From: Aristolochia californica
Taxonomy: Eukaryota; Streptophyta; Magnoliopsida; Piperales; Aristolochiaceae
Length of the DNA: 64,000 nt
Reading direction: 5' to 3'
Assembly: GCA_029961685.1 (NCBI GenBank)
Contig: JARWKL010000016.1
Coordinates: forward strand, 16,994,157-17,058,156
In this document: in pieces, positions 37,101 to 49,274 of the stretch
Position numbering within the stretch: the stretch's first letter is position 1
How the letters are laid out: the number at the start of each line of letters is the position of its first letter
Program-made: the position numbers and the translations under genes
Notes under the pieces: generated by a model
Database searches by the model: none
Seen by the model: the letters and a program-made list of their open reading frames with translations, nothing else
What the model was told of the DNA's origin: nothing

Positions 37101-40100
37101 TTCTTTTACTAAGGGCATTTTTTATCCTTTCCCGTAATTATAACTTAAGTGACAAATAAAAGGGGAGAGCTCATGCAGTCTTTGCTGCTTCTTCTTCCTC
37201 TCCTTTCTCAAAATTCTCTCCCTCTTTATCTCTCATATCTTCTACTTCACATGGTATCATAACAGTGAGAGCAGTCTTCGACAGATCTTCTCCAGTTTTT
37301 TGGCCTCTTCTTCTTCATTCAGTAACCCTATTGAAGGTTCTTCTAACAATTTCTGGACTAGTGGACTAGTAGGGTAGAAATTCAATTTTTTTTTCTTTTT
37401 TCTTCCTGCCATAACCAATTGGTTGATGGCTCATACTATCAATTAGATGATTTCTATGCTTTGAAGCCCTTTAAGGGATCCCACTTGAAGCCCTAGCTTC
37501 ATCTCTGCCTACGCGGCCTACCTAGGACTTGTGTCACCTCTCCATAGCCTGCATCATCCAACCTACAGGCCATTGAGGAATAATTTCACATGGATTAGTA
37601 AGTACAAAGATGTTGAGTTTATTAGGAAAGAGGTTCCAAAGTTGGCTAATCGTTTTGGGATGGGCCTTTGACCCAACTTTACATGGTATCAAATCAAATA
37701 CTCATATGTGAGACTCCACCCAAATTATCCACATGTAGAGCCACAAAAGAGGGCCTACACATGAGGGGAAGTATTAAGGAATAGTCCCACATGAATTTGT
37801 GGGTACAAGAGGCTTCCTATGATTTTTTTTTTTTTGAAAATGTGTGTATAGATTATTAAAAATAAGAGAGAAGTACAAATCAAATCTAGGAGAGAGGGCC
37901 TTCCTCCACAACAAGGTGTTGGAGTGAAATGCCCGCCTTAGCCTTCGATGCGTGGGCCCGTGAGCCGGTTAGAAAAAATTTGAATTCCATTCAGCAATCC
38001 CGAAAGTTCTGCTGTTGTGGAATCGGAGATACCAAGAGGGCCCGTGAAAGAGAAGAGGAGATCACCTTTAGCATCATGGATAACTCCTCTATATCCAAGA
38101 GGCTTCCTAAGTTGGCTAGTAATTTTGGGATAGGCCTTGGACCCAACTTCACACAGGCCATTAATTTGACTTTTAATTCAGATTTCTACTTCAATTGAGG
38201 ATTGAGTTACTATTCATCACTGGTTTGTGTACTTGAAGAGAATCGTGCCCTAATTTCTTGATTTGTGGGGCCCACTCGCCTGTGCAAATTAAATTGACTC
38301 GGGGAAAGTACTCTTTTGAGTTTAACTCTTATTTGCATTGAATTTTGATATTTTTGGGAAAAACAGATGGCTGAATCCAGCAAACAAGTTGCTGTCCTAA
38401 AACCAATTGAGAGTTCAAATGGAAAACACTCTCAGCCTATTCAAATAACCTCTATTAGACTGAATGGATCAAACTATGTGAATTGGTCACGATCCGTTCT
38501 TATGTTTGTGAAGGCCAAAAGAATGGCTAAACACATCAAAGACAATCCCCCTATACCAGCAACTGAAGACTAGGAAGTAGAGAACAATTAAGTCATGACT
38601 TGGTTGGTGAACAATATTGAGTCACATTTTAGTTATCAGATTTTGAGTTGTGGGGCAGCCAAAAAATCTGGACTACACTGGCTTCCATAGTCTCATGAGA
38701 GTAATTTGTCTCGGATTTACGAGTAGTATGTCCATATTTTAATAAGAAGAGAGGAGACAGATCGGTGGCAGATTATTTTACAAAAATGAGAGGTGTCCTA
38801 TAGGAAATCAACACCTTTTATCCTTTCACTACAAATGTCGAGGACATTCGCAAGGAAAAGAATTAGATTCAGGTCGCCTAGTTTCTAGATGGTTTGGGAC
38901 TTGAATATGATGCTATTCAGACCTAATTGTTGGCCAATGACGATGTGTCTACTCTTGAGCAAGCTTTTTAACAGAATGTTTCCAGCAAAAGGAACAGTTG
39001 TAAGTAAACCTGATAAGGATGCTAGATTATTAGATATTATTGCTCATTCTAAATTCCAAATCTTAGAGTCCTAAAACCTCTCTCATTCCAAAAATTATCT
39101 CTTGAGTATTTTCTTTGCAAATTGGTCAATTTGCGTTAAAAAGTAATTGCCTTATTTGAGAAGTCTATTTTTAGAAAGTTTCCATTATTATGTTCCATTT
39201 CAAAACTTTCTTATTAGGGTTTTTTAAAGTTTCCTTAATCATGATATTCATAGAGGAATTATTTTTTTATCTCCCTCTTGAGTCAAACCAGGTCACTTTT
39301 TATCCATCTATTGGTCTAAAAATGCCTCCTTCTTAATTGGAAGTAAGAAGAGATGCATTGTGCACCTCGTTCCAGTTGAAGTATGAGAATTACTATATTT
39401 TTATCACACCTTAACTCCTCAAAAGTACTTTTTTTCAATTTTTATTTGATAAAATCACTTCAGAGCAATGCCTATAGACCCACTTCCTAAAAGTATAGGA
39501 GTGTGTCCAAATATCCAGTTTGAGTCAAGTCTTTTATTCTTCAGCCAAGTGGTGATTTGTGTTTGAGTTAACCTTAAAAAGTGAATAGTCTCTTTGTTAT
39601 GCCCTAAAGTTGGGCCGTTTTTCTGCCATTGAAATTGAGCGGAGTGTGCTTTAGACTATGACTGTTTTAATTGGTGTATGGAGCTTTGTCGTACGGCTAG
39701 GAGTGATTTTTCTTCTATGACCATTATGTTGTGCAAGCTGGGTTTCTTGGTAAAGAACAAAGAAATCCCTAGCTTGAGGGAGCAAAGTAGAAGAAGAAGT
39801 ACAAGACATAGGGTAACCAACAATGAAGAATTCCATGTGTTGTGGTAATCAAGTTTTATGTGGCTAGAATATCCAAGGGGTAGACAAGATGAGAACAAGA
39901 TGAAGACTACAAGCAAGATATGAACAAGAAGAAGATGAATCAAATCAAGGTAACCAAAATTTCTTTTTAAAGCAAACAAGTTTTTTGACCAAGATTATTT
40001 GCAAAGTGAAGTTACAAACACCAGCTTGAGGGGGGAGTGTTAAAAGACACCCACGTGTGTAGAGGTGACATGACTAGTAAATAAGGAGAACTTTCATAAA

Positions 40101-43100
40101 GATAACATAGAATTGTAATTATGGAAGCTGGTATACATCCTTTTATGTCTTTTTCCTTTCAAAGTATGTAGCCCTAAGGGCATTGTAGTAATTATAAACA
40201 CCTTCCTACAACTATATATACAACCTCAAGGCATGGAGCATTCAAGCCTTTCAAGCCTCTTCCTCTTGGCTAAAATTCGTCCATATACCTATCTCTCTTT
40301 TCCTCTTCCTTCTCTTCCTTGGTTTCTTCTCTCCTCTCTCCCAAGAGCTAGAATTCATCTCTTCTCTCCTTTCCTTGAGATCTCTTGTATTTATGTCCTG
40401 TCCCTAGAAATCAACATTTCTGAAGTGGTGTGGTTATTATGTAAATTTTGAGGAATTTAAAGGGTATTTTACTATCTTACATATAAGTCCTCGTTTTAGG
40501 GACTATTAAGTCTTTCTATAAAACCACTTAAATGAATTAATAAAACAAGATGGGGGATCGATCCTACCCCCATCTTTTCTCTTCCCTCTTCTACTTCTCT
40601 CCTTTCTCTCCAATTTGTCTTCTATCTTCTTATTTTACTATACCCCTTTTGTGTTGTCCACATCTAAAACCTGGATGTCTAGGAGAGTGTTAGTAGTAAC
40701 AGTCCCTCAGATAAATATTAACAAAATAGTTGGTTTATAAGGTTGAATAAACTAAGTGGTTAGTTATTTTGAGATAGAATCGAGCTTAATCTTAAAATAG
40801 TTTCAGAGAAGTATGTATGACTGTTGGGCCTAGTCTATGCCCCATTTAGTTTGTACCTATTTGTGGAGTCCACATCTCAGGCACGTTATTTGTTTGTGCA
40901 AGCCTAGATGTGAAGAGGAGTGTTAATAGGATCAGTCCTGGATAGATAAGTATTAAGAAAAGTCATATGGTTATTATTTGGGAAAAGACCTCCTAACTTC
41001 GACTAACAATTTTGGGAGAGGAACCAGGCTCAATCTTCACAGATTGGTGTGCTAGCTACATTTTGAATTAGCCGAAACATTTTTGAGTGACAATTAGCCA
41101 CATTTTAAGTGGTTGTTTGCTTTTTAGGATAATAATTGCCTTTCAATGACATCCTCCAATTTTTTTTGAAAAATGGCAAATTTTATCGAAGGCGAAAAGC
41201 CACAAAGCAAACTACAAGGAGCTAGCATGGGTCCATTACAACAAGGGATTATAAGGAACATCCTCCAAGCTTTGAAAGACAAACCAGGTACAAAAGACAA
41301 AAAACTGCTAAATATCCATATATCATTATACTCTTTGTCCAATTTACTCAATCTACACCAATCTCTTTCTCGACCTAAGAAGAGATTATTTAAGTATATC
41401 TGTTAAGAGAAAATTAGACATACATGCTTACAGAAATTCCTTATGGGAATTCTGCTTCTAACAAGCAGGCTCTATTTTAGTCCGAAGCTTTCCACTATTA
41501 AATTGGTACATGCCTGCTTAATCTCACTTATTGTCCTAGATTTTCTGATACATAGAAATATTACCTATGGAATTCTATTGCTTTTCTCATGGTTTTGCTT
41601 CATAGTTCTTTTATAGGAGCTGGACTCATCAAATTCTAGTCCCAGCTGCATCAGGATTGATTACATGAATCCTTGATTCATGATATACGGTCCACGGTGC
41701 AGTGAAGGCTTTTGTGCTAACTTCGTACCTAACTAACACAATTCTCTTTTACAATGCTTGGCATTGGCAGCTTTGTAGCTTATGGAGTTCTTGTCTTTTA
41801 GAGGAATTGAGATTCAAACTCTTTGTTCTAGTTCCAACAAGCACATCTCTGTTATCTCAGCAGTGAGCATTAGATATTGTGATATCTATCAGTGACAATA
41901 TGAGAAGAGTCATTCTCTGAGCTCTGCAAATTGTTAGCTTAAAACAAAATCAGCTGAAACATCTTTGCAATGGCAGCTGAAAGAATTCATATCAGCACCC
42001 AAAGATAAAAGAAAAAACTTGATTATAAACTACTTAGAAACAGATAATCTTGGACTTTTTTTTTTTTTTTCCTTTCTTCATTTATGGTCCCGAGCAAATG
42101 AATAGCTCATGACATATCATATTATTTTCTTTAAATTAACAAATGAGAAGGATAGTTGGCTGAATAAGCTCTTAATTAACGACTTACGTACAGTGAGAAT
42201 CATATCAAGAACATCAGAAATCATGGCAAGCGAACTCAAAAAAGTACTTTTCTAAAGCTTAAAACCCTTTATTAAACATGAACAAAGCCCCAAGGATAAA
42301 AGCTGAAGTGTTTTAATTAGACAATAAAAAATTGACATAATACCTCAAAATAATCAAAAGAAAAACCTGATAATGAAGATCATGCATGAATTTCAAGTCA
42401 TAATTATATTTGACTATATGGGTCCACATTCTGGTACCTATGATTGTTTTTGGTCAACAGAAACAGAAAGCTAGTCAGAAAAAACCTGAAAGTAGCCAAT
42501 TAAGTACTAATGGTAAATAAATAGTACAATACTAGACCAGCTATATACCTTGCCAGCACGGGTAGACCTGTACAACTTTTCCAGTTCATGATGTCTTTGC
42601 AGCTCAATTTCATCAATAATCATTACCTCAGAACTTTCATAACCAGTCCCGCTTATATGCTTTATCACAGCCTGATAAAAGAAAAGGAAATGTCAAAGGC
42701 TAAGGAAAAGCACTTGGAATTTTTACACCCTAGAACAACATAAAAGCTTTTCGAGAAGATCAGAAGCACAGATAAAAGATAAAAAACTATAAGCTTGTCA
42801 GAGTTTTCGCAGAAACAAATAGAAAGAGAAAAGAATTAGACTATTATGCATAGATTGTGATATATGATTACAGAACCAAATTTCAAAAAAGTGTGTTTTC
42901 AGTTAGTTAATCTACAGCTGTGCATTTAGTTCTTGTAGCATCATAAGTTGTTTTGCTAAGTATAACTGCGTTAAGGACTCATATGCATCCAAGTACTGAG
43001 CACATACAGTGAAGTCGGCTCCAGTCTCAGAGTTTGACTGGTACTATTCCTTACATTAACATACAACCTTCACAAGTACAGGTTAAAGGCACACCGATAC

Positions 43101-43803
43101 TAATTCTGTTCTCAACATCTAAGATGCATGACTAAAATTCTTATTTGGATGCAACGGATGCAGTCCACTAGAAGATCCATGTTACCCTAAACTTTATCTG
43201 TTGTGGTTGCCCATCAAAATTGCCAGATGAATATACTAACAAGCTAGTAAAACAAAATAGTTCCTCAATCCAAGAGAAAATTGAGACGGCAAAATTGCTA
43301 ATGGCACATTTTTCCAAAGCAATCCAACTTGTTAACCTCATTCATTTAGGAATAACAGCAGCTAGACAACCGATTAAAGGTTTCAACACTGAACACAAAG
43401 GGAACTCGGTACCCATTATATGATGACAGTTTCTTCACATTATCTGCATTAGGAGACCTGACGTTCAGTTTAAGCAGGTAAACAAAAGTTAGGAACAGCA
43501 TTCTGAATTACACAAGTACAAAGGAATTCAACTCAGCATCAGTCCGTAAACAAGTCAATCGTAGTCACTGCACTACTCGACTCTTACCCAAAAAGTTTAA
43601 AACTCCAGGCAAGCATTAGCACCATCACTAACGAAATCCCAACCTCATTTCCCACAAAGAATATATTACAATTTCCTCTACTATTTCAGATCTGAAATTC
43701 CGAAGTACTCTGCAATGCCGACTGGCTGGAAATAAAATTATACCTGTTGCTGCTTGGCCACTTGCTCTCGCAATCGGCTTGCCTGCTTCCGAAAAACATC
43801 CAT
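34148..43803 (-). CDS. SH3P3: SH3 domain-containing protein, SH3P3-like (BAR-SH3 adaptor)
   Basis: Ten minus-strand exons join in frame to 351 aa: 43803-43744, 42671-42549, 36920-36851, 36735-36590, 36353-36252, 36002-35805, 35704-35642, 35555-35457, 34795-34721 and 34267-34148. All introns follow GT-AG. The start MDVFRKQASRLREQVAKQQQ is the family N-terminus. Residues about 1-255 are a helical BAR-type region (RHHELEKLYRSTRAGK, PLEDARHLAQRYSRMRQEAE, MQELKANMAVLGKEA). Residues about 280-345 form the SH3 domain (FNAESDKELSLSVGDYIVV, GWSEGECKGKAGWFPSAYVE). Arabidopsis SH3P proteins bind membranes and act in clathrin-linked trafficking, cell-plate formation and autophagy. The text and length fit SH3P3 best. 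No defect is visible; intron 2 is unusually large (5.6 kb) and full of transposon fragments. Confidence 0.95.
37807..37819. repeat. Target-site duplication, left copy
   Basis: AAGAGGCTTCCTA, identical to 38097-38109, flanks the LINE fragment. Confidence 0.88.
37820..38096 (-). mobile_element. 5'-truncated LINE with 13 bp target-site duplication
   Basis: A minus-strand RNase H fragment (GVIHDAKGDLLFSFTGPLG, ISDSTTAELSGLLNGIQIF) runs into KAGISLQHLVVEEGPLS and a stop, a 3' UTR and a T13 run at 37823-37835 (the poly(A) tail on the minus strand). The 13 bp AAGAGGCTTCCTA occurs at 37807-37819 and 38097-38109, a perfect duplication. The middle of RNase H (the GDS motif region) is missing. The C-terminal GISLQHLVVEE matches GVSLQHLVVEE of the fragment at 5483, so both belong to one LINE family. 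Confidence 0.9.
38097..38109. repeat. Target-site duplication, right copy
   Basis: AAGAGGCTTCCTA, identical to 37807-37819. Confidence 0.88.
38340..40450 (+). mobile_element. Decayed copia element: gag remnant to 3' LTR-like end
   Basis: An ATG at 38367 opens a 68 codon gag start with ITSIRLNGSNYVNWSRSVLM, FVKAKRMAKHI and DNPP, typical of the copia gag N-terminus. Stops follow, and fragments without a usable frame continue to 39100 or so. At 40022-40038 CAGCTTGAGGGGGGAGT is a clear copia polypurine tract. It is followed by LTR-like sequence with TATA-like CTATATATACAA (near 40210) and a CT-rich stretch. Most of pol is absent. It is read opposite to the SH3P gene in whose intron it lies. Confidence 0.7.
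41149..41268 (-). mobile_element. Possible ~98 bp LINE tail with 11 bp target duplication
   Basis: ACATCCTCCAA occurs at 41149-41159 and 41258-41268. Between them, read on the minus strand, lies GATAAAATTTGCC followed by a run of A (T8 at 41161-41168 on the plus strand). This resembles the AATAAA-containing LINE 3' ends at 5941 and 37840. It would be an extremely 5'-truncated insertion. Confidence 0.45.
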
Positions 43804-44568
43804 TTTCCTGGTGGAAACGAGAAAAATGATCCGAAATTGAAAGAGAGCTTCTTTATAATCGATATGGCTAACGATAAACAGCTTCGAGGTCTCAGGATAG
43901 TCTTCTTCGTATCCAGCTAATGTATCTGTTTATTGGTTACCGTTAACCAACTGGGTATGGTTCATGGTAGAAGAACAGGTAGGAAAAGAAAAAAAGAAAA
44001 GAAAAAAACGGGAGGGCGAAAGCGATGTTGGGAACCAGCAAACGATAAAACCAGTTGATAAAACCGAAGATGGAGATTACTAAGTTCCTAGATTTGCAGT
44101 AGAGCTTTGATCCCTGAATGGTAAAGTAAACTAGGCCAATCTGGCTAATGCTAAAGCAGCTAAACACAAAATAAGTCTGTACTAAAGTAGATCTAGAAGT
44201 GTGTTCTAGAAGTGTGTTCATATGTCAAGCTTCAAAATCGTTAAAGAAAGGGACCGCTTTATTGGATCAGAAGGCTCAAGTACCTTTCCTGATTAGACCC
44301 TGAAAAATTTCTGATAGATTCTTTGGAGTCGAAAGCAACTCTTTCTCTAAGGGTACGTTTCAAGAACTCGGGAGTTTATTTGGGTAGTTTATTCTTTGAA
44401 AAAGCTCAGAGGGGAAAAGGAAAAAATCACATATGAGGTAAAGTTACTCCAAATAAGTGAATTTTCTTTTGAAAATAAAAGATAATAAATATCTATTTGA
44501 TAAACTTAAAAGGGTAAATATAGTAGAAAACTTAGTTTTAACATGAGCTCATATACATGACTATTCAT
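43804..44568 (-). promoter_or_regulatory. 5' leader and proximal upstream region of the SH3P gene
   Basis: This lies between the SH3P start codon and a copia 3' LTR. It probably contains the SH3P 5' UTR and core promoter. I could not fix a TATA box or start site. Confidence 0.45.
44564..44568. repeat. Copia A target duplication, left
   Basis: TTCAT immediately outside the 3' LTR; the same five bases lie at 50016-50020. Confidence 0.88.
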
Positions 44569-44751
44569 AGTAAAAAATAATACTTTGATTACAATCTTAA
44601 TTTCTCATTCACATCATCGACTTAAATAGCCGTTTTACAAAATATACATGAAAGAATTTGAATGATTAACGGGATTACGCCAATCACCGGATTTACAGAA
44701 TATTTACATGATTTCTCCTTAAGGGAAGAAATCTCAGAGTGAATCTTAACA
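44569..44751 (-). repeat. 3' LTR of copia A
   Basis: 183 bp, beginning TGTTAAGATTCACTC on the minus strand. It is about 97% identical to the 5' LTR. It ends in TTTTTTACT rather than the usual CA. Confidence 0.95.
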
Positions 44752-44764
44752 CTCCCCCTCAAGT
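44752..44764 (-). other. Polypurine tract of copia A
   Basis: ACTTGAGGGGGAG on the minus strand, directly before the 3' LTR. Confidence 0.88.
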
Positions 44765-44950
44765 TGGTGCATAGATATCACTCATGCCCAACTTGTCAAG
44801 ACATTTGTTAAAAACTTGGTAAGACACTGCTTTGGTTAGCACAATAGCAAGTTGATCCTCAAATCGAACATGAGGGACTTCAATGATTCTTGCTTCTAAC
44901 TTTTCTTTAATAAAGTGTCTATCAACTTCAACATGTTTAGTTCTATCATG

Positions 44951-47900
44951 CTAGACTGGGTTGTGGGCAATATCGCATGCTGCCTTATTGTCACAATATA
45001 ATTTCATAGGACTTGTCTGCTCAATATGTAGTTCTTGTATTAGATTTTTGATCCATAATAATTCACATATTGCCTTGGCCATTTCCCTGTATTCGGCTTC
45101 AGCTGACAATCTAGCCACCACCTCTTGTTTCTTACTTCTCCAAGTGACCAAATTTCCACCTACAAATGTAAAGTATCCAGATGTAGATCGTCGATCTTCT
45201 ATTGACAAAGCCCAATCGGCATCGGTATAACCTTCAATTTTCAAGTCACCTCCCTTTTTAAATAAAATTCTTTTCCTTGGAGATGATTTCAAGTAGCGCA
45301 GGATACGATTGATGACATTCATATATTCTTCACTTGGAGAGGTGCAAGATACATTAACCTCCCAACTAGTCTCTGATAAAGCTCCTTGTTAGCAAGGACT
45401 TGATCTGAATGTGTTCCTAGTTTCAGATTTTCTTCCATAGGAGTACTGACTGGACTACATGCTGTCATACCAGTTTCCTTCAATAAATCCAAAGCATATT
45501 TTCGTTGAGATAGAAAAATTCCTTCCTTGGATCTGGATATTTCAATACCAAGAAAATATTTTAAGTAGCCAAAATCTTTCATTTCAAATTCTCTAGCAAA
45601 ACAACTTTGCAATGATTTCTTTTCTTTTGGATCATTCCCAGTTACTATCATATCATCAACTTATACAATAAGAGTTGTGATGACCTCCTTGTTATATTTC
45701 AGGAAGAGAATATGATCTGAGTTGCTTTGCTTGTATCCGATAGATTTCATAAAATTTGTGAACCTTCCAAACCACGCCTTTGGGGACTGCTTCAAACCAT
45801 ATAGGGATTTCCTCAGTTTACATACTTGTTTGCATCCTTTGTTTTGCATAATACATCCAGGAGGTAATTCCATATATACTTCTTCTTGGAGATCTCCGTG
45901 CAAAAATGTATTTTTTACATCAAACTGATATAAGGGCCAGTCAAGATTCACAACCAGAGATAGTAAAATCCGAACAGTGTTAATTTTGGCCACTAGTGCG
46001 AATGTCTCCATATAATTGATCCCGTAGGTTTGAGTATATCCTTTGACAACAAGCCTTGCTTTGAACCTTTCAATGGTGTCATCGGCTTTATATTTAATGG
46101 TAAATACCCACCTACATCCAACTGGTGTCTTTTCTACAGGTAGGTCAACCACTTCTCATGTTGAATTTTTTTGGAGGGACCTCATTTCTTCATTCATGGC
46201 TTTTTCCCATTTAGGATCTTTCAAGGCTTCTTGCATACTATTAGGAATAAATATAGCAGACAATTAACTCACAAATACTTCATTTACCTTTGACAATCTA
46301 TGATAAGACACAAAATTATGCATGGGATACTGAGATTTAGAGGTGAGAAGAGGTTCATAATTGACTCTAGGTTTTCCTCTTGTGGTTCGATGAGGTAGCA
46401 CTCTTAGATGAGTTTCGGAACTTACCTGAGGCTCAGACACGGACTCGGACTTAGAAGGTAATTGATCCATTGGTACATTATGAAGGGGGGAAAATGGCGG
46501 CTGAGACTCTGGTTGCATTACTTCCATTTGGTCTTGTCTTTCTCCATCCTGTGAATCATACTCATTTGTATCATTTTGATGTCCACAACTGTAATCTGAA
46601 TATTGACCATGTGTAGTATCCAAGATATCCAAATGATGATTAAGGGTCTTCAATTCAATCATTTTCTCCCCCTGTATTGAAGACTCGGGAGTAGAATAAT
46701 ACATGTTTTCTGTGTGAAATACCACATCAAGAGTGGCATACAATTTGCGAGAGGGAGGATAATAGCAACGATAACCTTTCTGATGTTGAGCACAACCAAC
46801 AAAAACACACTTGAGAGCTCGGGGTTCTAATTTATGTCTCAATGACTTATGGAGGTGAACAAAGGCTACACACCTAAAAACTTTAGGTGGCAGATTCGAC
46901 ACAGCAGGTGAACTTATGGTTTTATGAAGAACACTCAAGGGAGTCTAAAATTGTAACACACTCGAGGGTATTCGATTGATAAGGTAAGCTGCAGTTGTGA
47001 TGGCTTCACCCCAGTAACTAGTAGACATATGAGCCTCAAACAAGGAAGCACGAACAACCTCAAGAAGGTGGCAGTTCTTTCGCTCTGCAACCCCACTTTG
47101 CTGAGGGGTATATGGACAAGTAGTTTGATGAGTAATACCATGATCATCTAGATATTCTTTGAAACTTTGATTCACAAATTCTCCACCATTGTCACTTCGA
47201 AGAGTTCGTATCGTAGAATGATACTGAGTGACTATCATTCTGTGAAATTGTTAGAACAATGAACTAACTTCACTTTTTGACTTCATTAAACAAATCCAAG
47301 TCATACGGGTATGATCATCAATAAAAGAAACAAACCACCGTTTATCACTAAGAGAGGCTATATTTGCTGGACCCCACACATCAGAGTGAATAATTATAAA
47401 AGGTGCTGGAATCCTATTCATGCTAATTTGGAATGGAACACGATGGCTTTTCACCAATTCACATACATCACACTTAAAATCTGAAATAGATAACTTTGCA
47501 AAAAGTGTAGGAAACAATTTCTTTAAATAACCAAAGGATGAATGACCCAACCGTTTATGCCATAACCAAATGTCAGAATCTACAGATTTATTCTTCATTG
47601 AGAATGCTTGGGCTAACTGATGAAAACTCTCTGGCTGCAGATCAAGGTAATAGAGTTTCCCTCTTCTAGTACCATACCCAATTGTCTTCTGAGTTCAAAT
47701 GTCCTTAAAAACACAAAGGTTAGGCAAAAAAACCACAATACAATGCAGAGTACGAGTTATTTGAGCAACTGATAATAGATTATGATTGAGGGTGGGAACA
47801 ACTAATACTGAATCAAGACTCAGATTTTCAGTGAGAGTGATAGAACCTTCTCCAATAACGTGAGATGGAGTACCATTTGCTGTAGATACGATATGTTGTG

Positions 47901-49013
47901 TAGATATGGTTTCATACTTTTAACATGATGATTGTCAAAGGTCATATGATCAGTAGCACCAGAATCAATTATCCATTCCCTATTTTTACTAGGAGCGGAA
48001 GTATTAAGAACCTTACTAGATGTAGCGATTAAGACTGATGCATCCTCAGTTGTGTGAGAGGTGGAAGGTTCTGCTACTACAACGGAAGCATGATTATTTG
48101 ATTTGGAGTTCCGTTTATGAGGCACTTTGGTAGGATCCCACCATTCTGGATACCTGATAAGTTCATAACATCGTGACTTTGTATGCCCAGTCTCACCACA
48201 GTGTGTACAAATGCGCTCTGATTTGGTTGTTCCAACCTCATAGCTACGATTCTGAAATCCTGATGTTCGATTTTGATCACTGTTAGGACCAGTTGGTCGA
48301 GCTGTTTTAGGCTTAGCTCGACGTGCTACCATTGCAGATATCTCAACGCGATCAACTTCATTATGAAAAGTGGTTTTACGAATAGAGTCACAACGTACAT
48401 AAGCATAGGCTTCTTCAAGATCCAATATCGAGTCTTTTCTGAGAATTTCGCCATGGACTTGTTCGAATTCTGCATCCAATCCGTTTAAGAAAATATGAAC
48501 ACACAATCTTTCAATGGATTTTCTATAAGCGATAACATCATCAGGATCTTTTATTATAATCCTGTCACGATAATCGAGTTCTTGAAAAATTTCGACAAAA
48601 TCACCATAATACGTTGATAAAGGGCGACCAGTCTGTTTGGTGGAGAAAACTCTCTAATTCAATGAAAATAATTGTGATTCATCTGACCCATCATAGAAAG
48701 TTTTTTCCAGAGCATTCCATATTTTGCGTGCGGTACGCAGCCGAATATAGCGCTTCATAATATCTGGTGACATAGAGGTTAACAACCACTTCTTGACTTT
48801 TTGATTTTTAGCATAACATTTCGCATAGGAAGCATCCGTTTCTTGTGGAAATGGTGTTTTTCCCCTAATATATGCGAGCTTTTCTCGTCCCGCAATTTAC
48901 ATCTCCATGATATGGGACCATACATCATAGTTGACTTCGGTAAGAGTGACGCTGGTTGTAAAACCAGAATTTTCGGATAGCACATGAATAATCGGTGTTG
49001 ATTCCTTCAACAT
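44951..49013 (-). pseudogene. gag-pol polyprotein of copia A, broken
   Basis: Gag starts at an ATG at 49013 (MLKESTPIIHVLS). A stop follows within about 40 codons (near 48898), and another precedes RVFSTK near 48655. Gag continues with VHIFLNGLDAEFEQVHGEIL and the zinc knuckle CTHCGETGHTKSRC. Protease is WIIDSGATDHMTF. Integrase shows LWHKRLGHSSFGYLKK, HSDVWGPANI and CPYTPQQSGVAERKN. Reverse transcriptase shows VGCRWVFTIKYKAD, FDVKNTFLHGDLQEEVY and SLYGLKQSPKAWF. The Tyr of the YVDD box is replaced by a stop (45661-45663). RNase H shows YTDADWALSIEDRRSTSGY and AEYREMAKAICELLWI. Frameshifts separate several domains. Confidence 0.94.
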
Positions 49014-49274
49014 GATGAAATAGAAGATTGATAGATTAGTGATGATCACCCAAAAAATACTGGTTCGGTCCATTTTCTGTTCGCTGGGTTGACCCGGTTT
49101 GGGTCTCCGATTGTGGTTCGGTCCTTTTTCTAAATATTTTTTTCTTTCCAGGTCCGGTTCGCACCGGTTCAAGAAGATCTCGCAACCCGCAAGAAAAATA
49201 AAAATTTGAACATAAGTTAACGAAAGCGAATTTTTTTTGCGTACCTTTGTCTTCTTCGTCGACGGTGTGGCTTC

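Larger units (their letters stand above)
37560..38160. repeat. Related GTTGGCTA-TTTTGGGAT-GGCC-CCCAACTT segments
   Basis: A block with AGTTGGCTAATCGTTTTGGG and GACCCAACTTTACA (37633-37688) recurs diverged at 38108-38154. Looser relatives with GGAGTGTTAATAGG and TTTTGGGAGAGG strings lie at 40680-41030. They may be fragments of one LTR or short non-autonomous element. The family is not identified. Confidence 0.5.
36921..42548 (-). other. Large second intron of the SH3P gene, with nested insertions
   Basis: This 5.6 kb intron is much longer than the other large one (42672-43743, about 1.07 kb) and the rest of the gene's introns. It contains a TSD-bounded LINE fragment (37820-38096), copia gag and LTR-like pieces (38367-40450), a possible short LINE tail (41160-41257) and low-copy repeats. 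Splice sites at both ends are intact. Confidence 0.9.
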
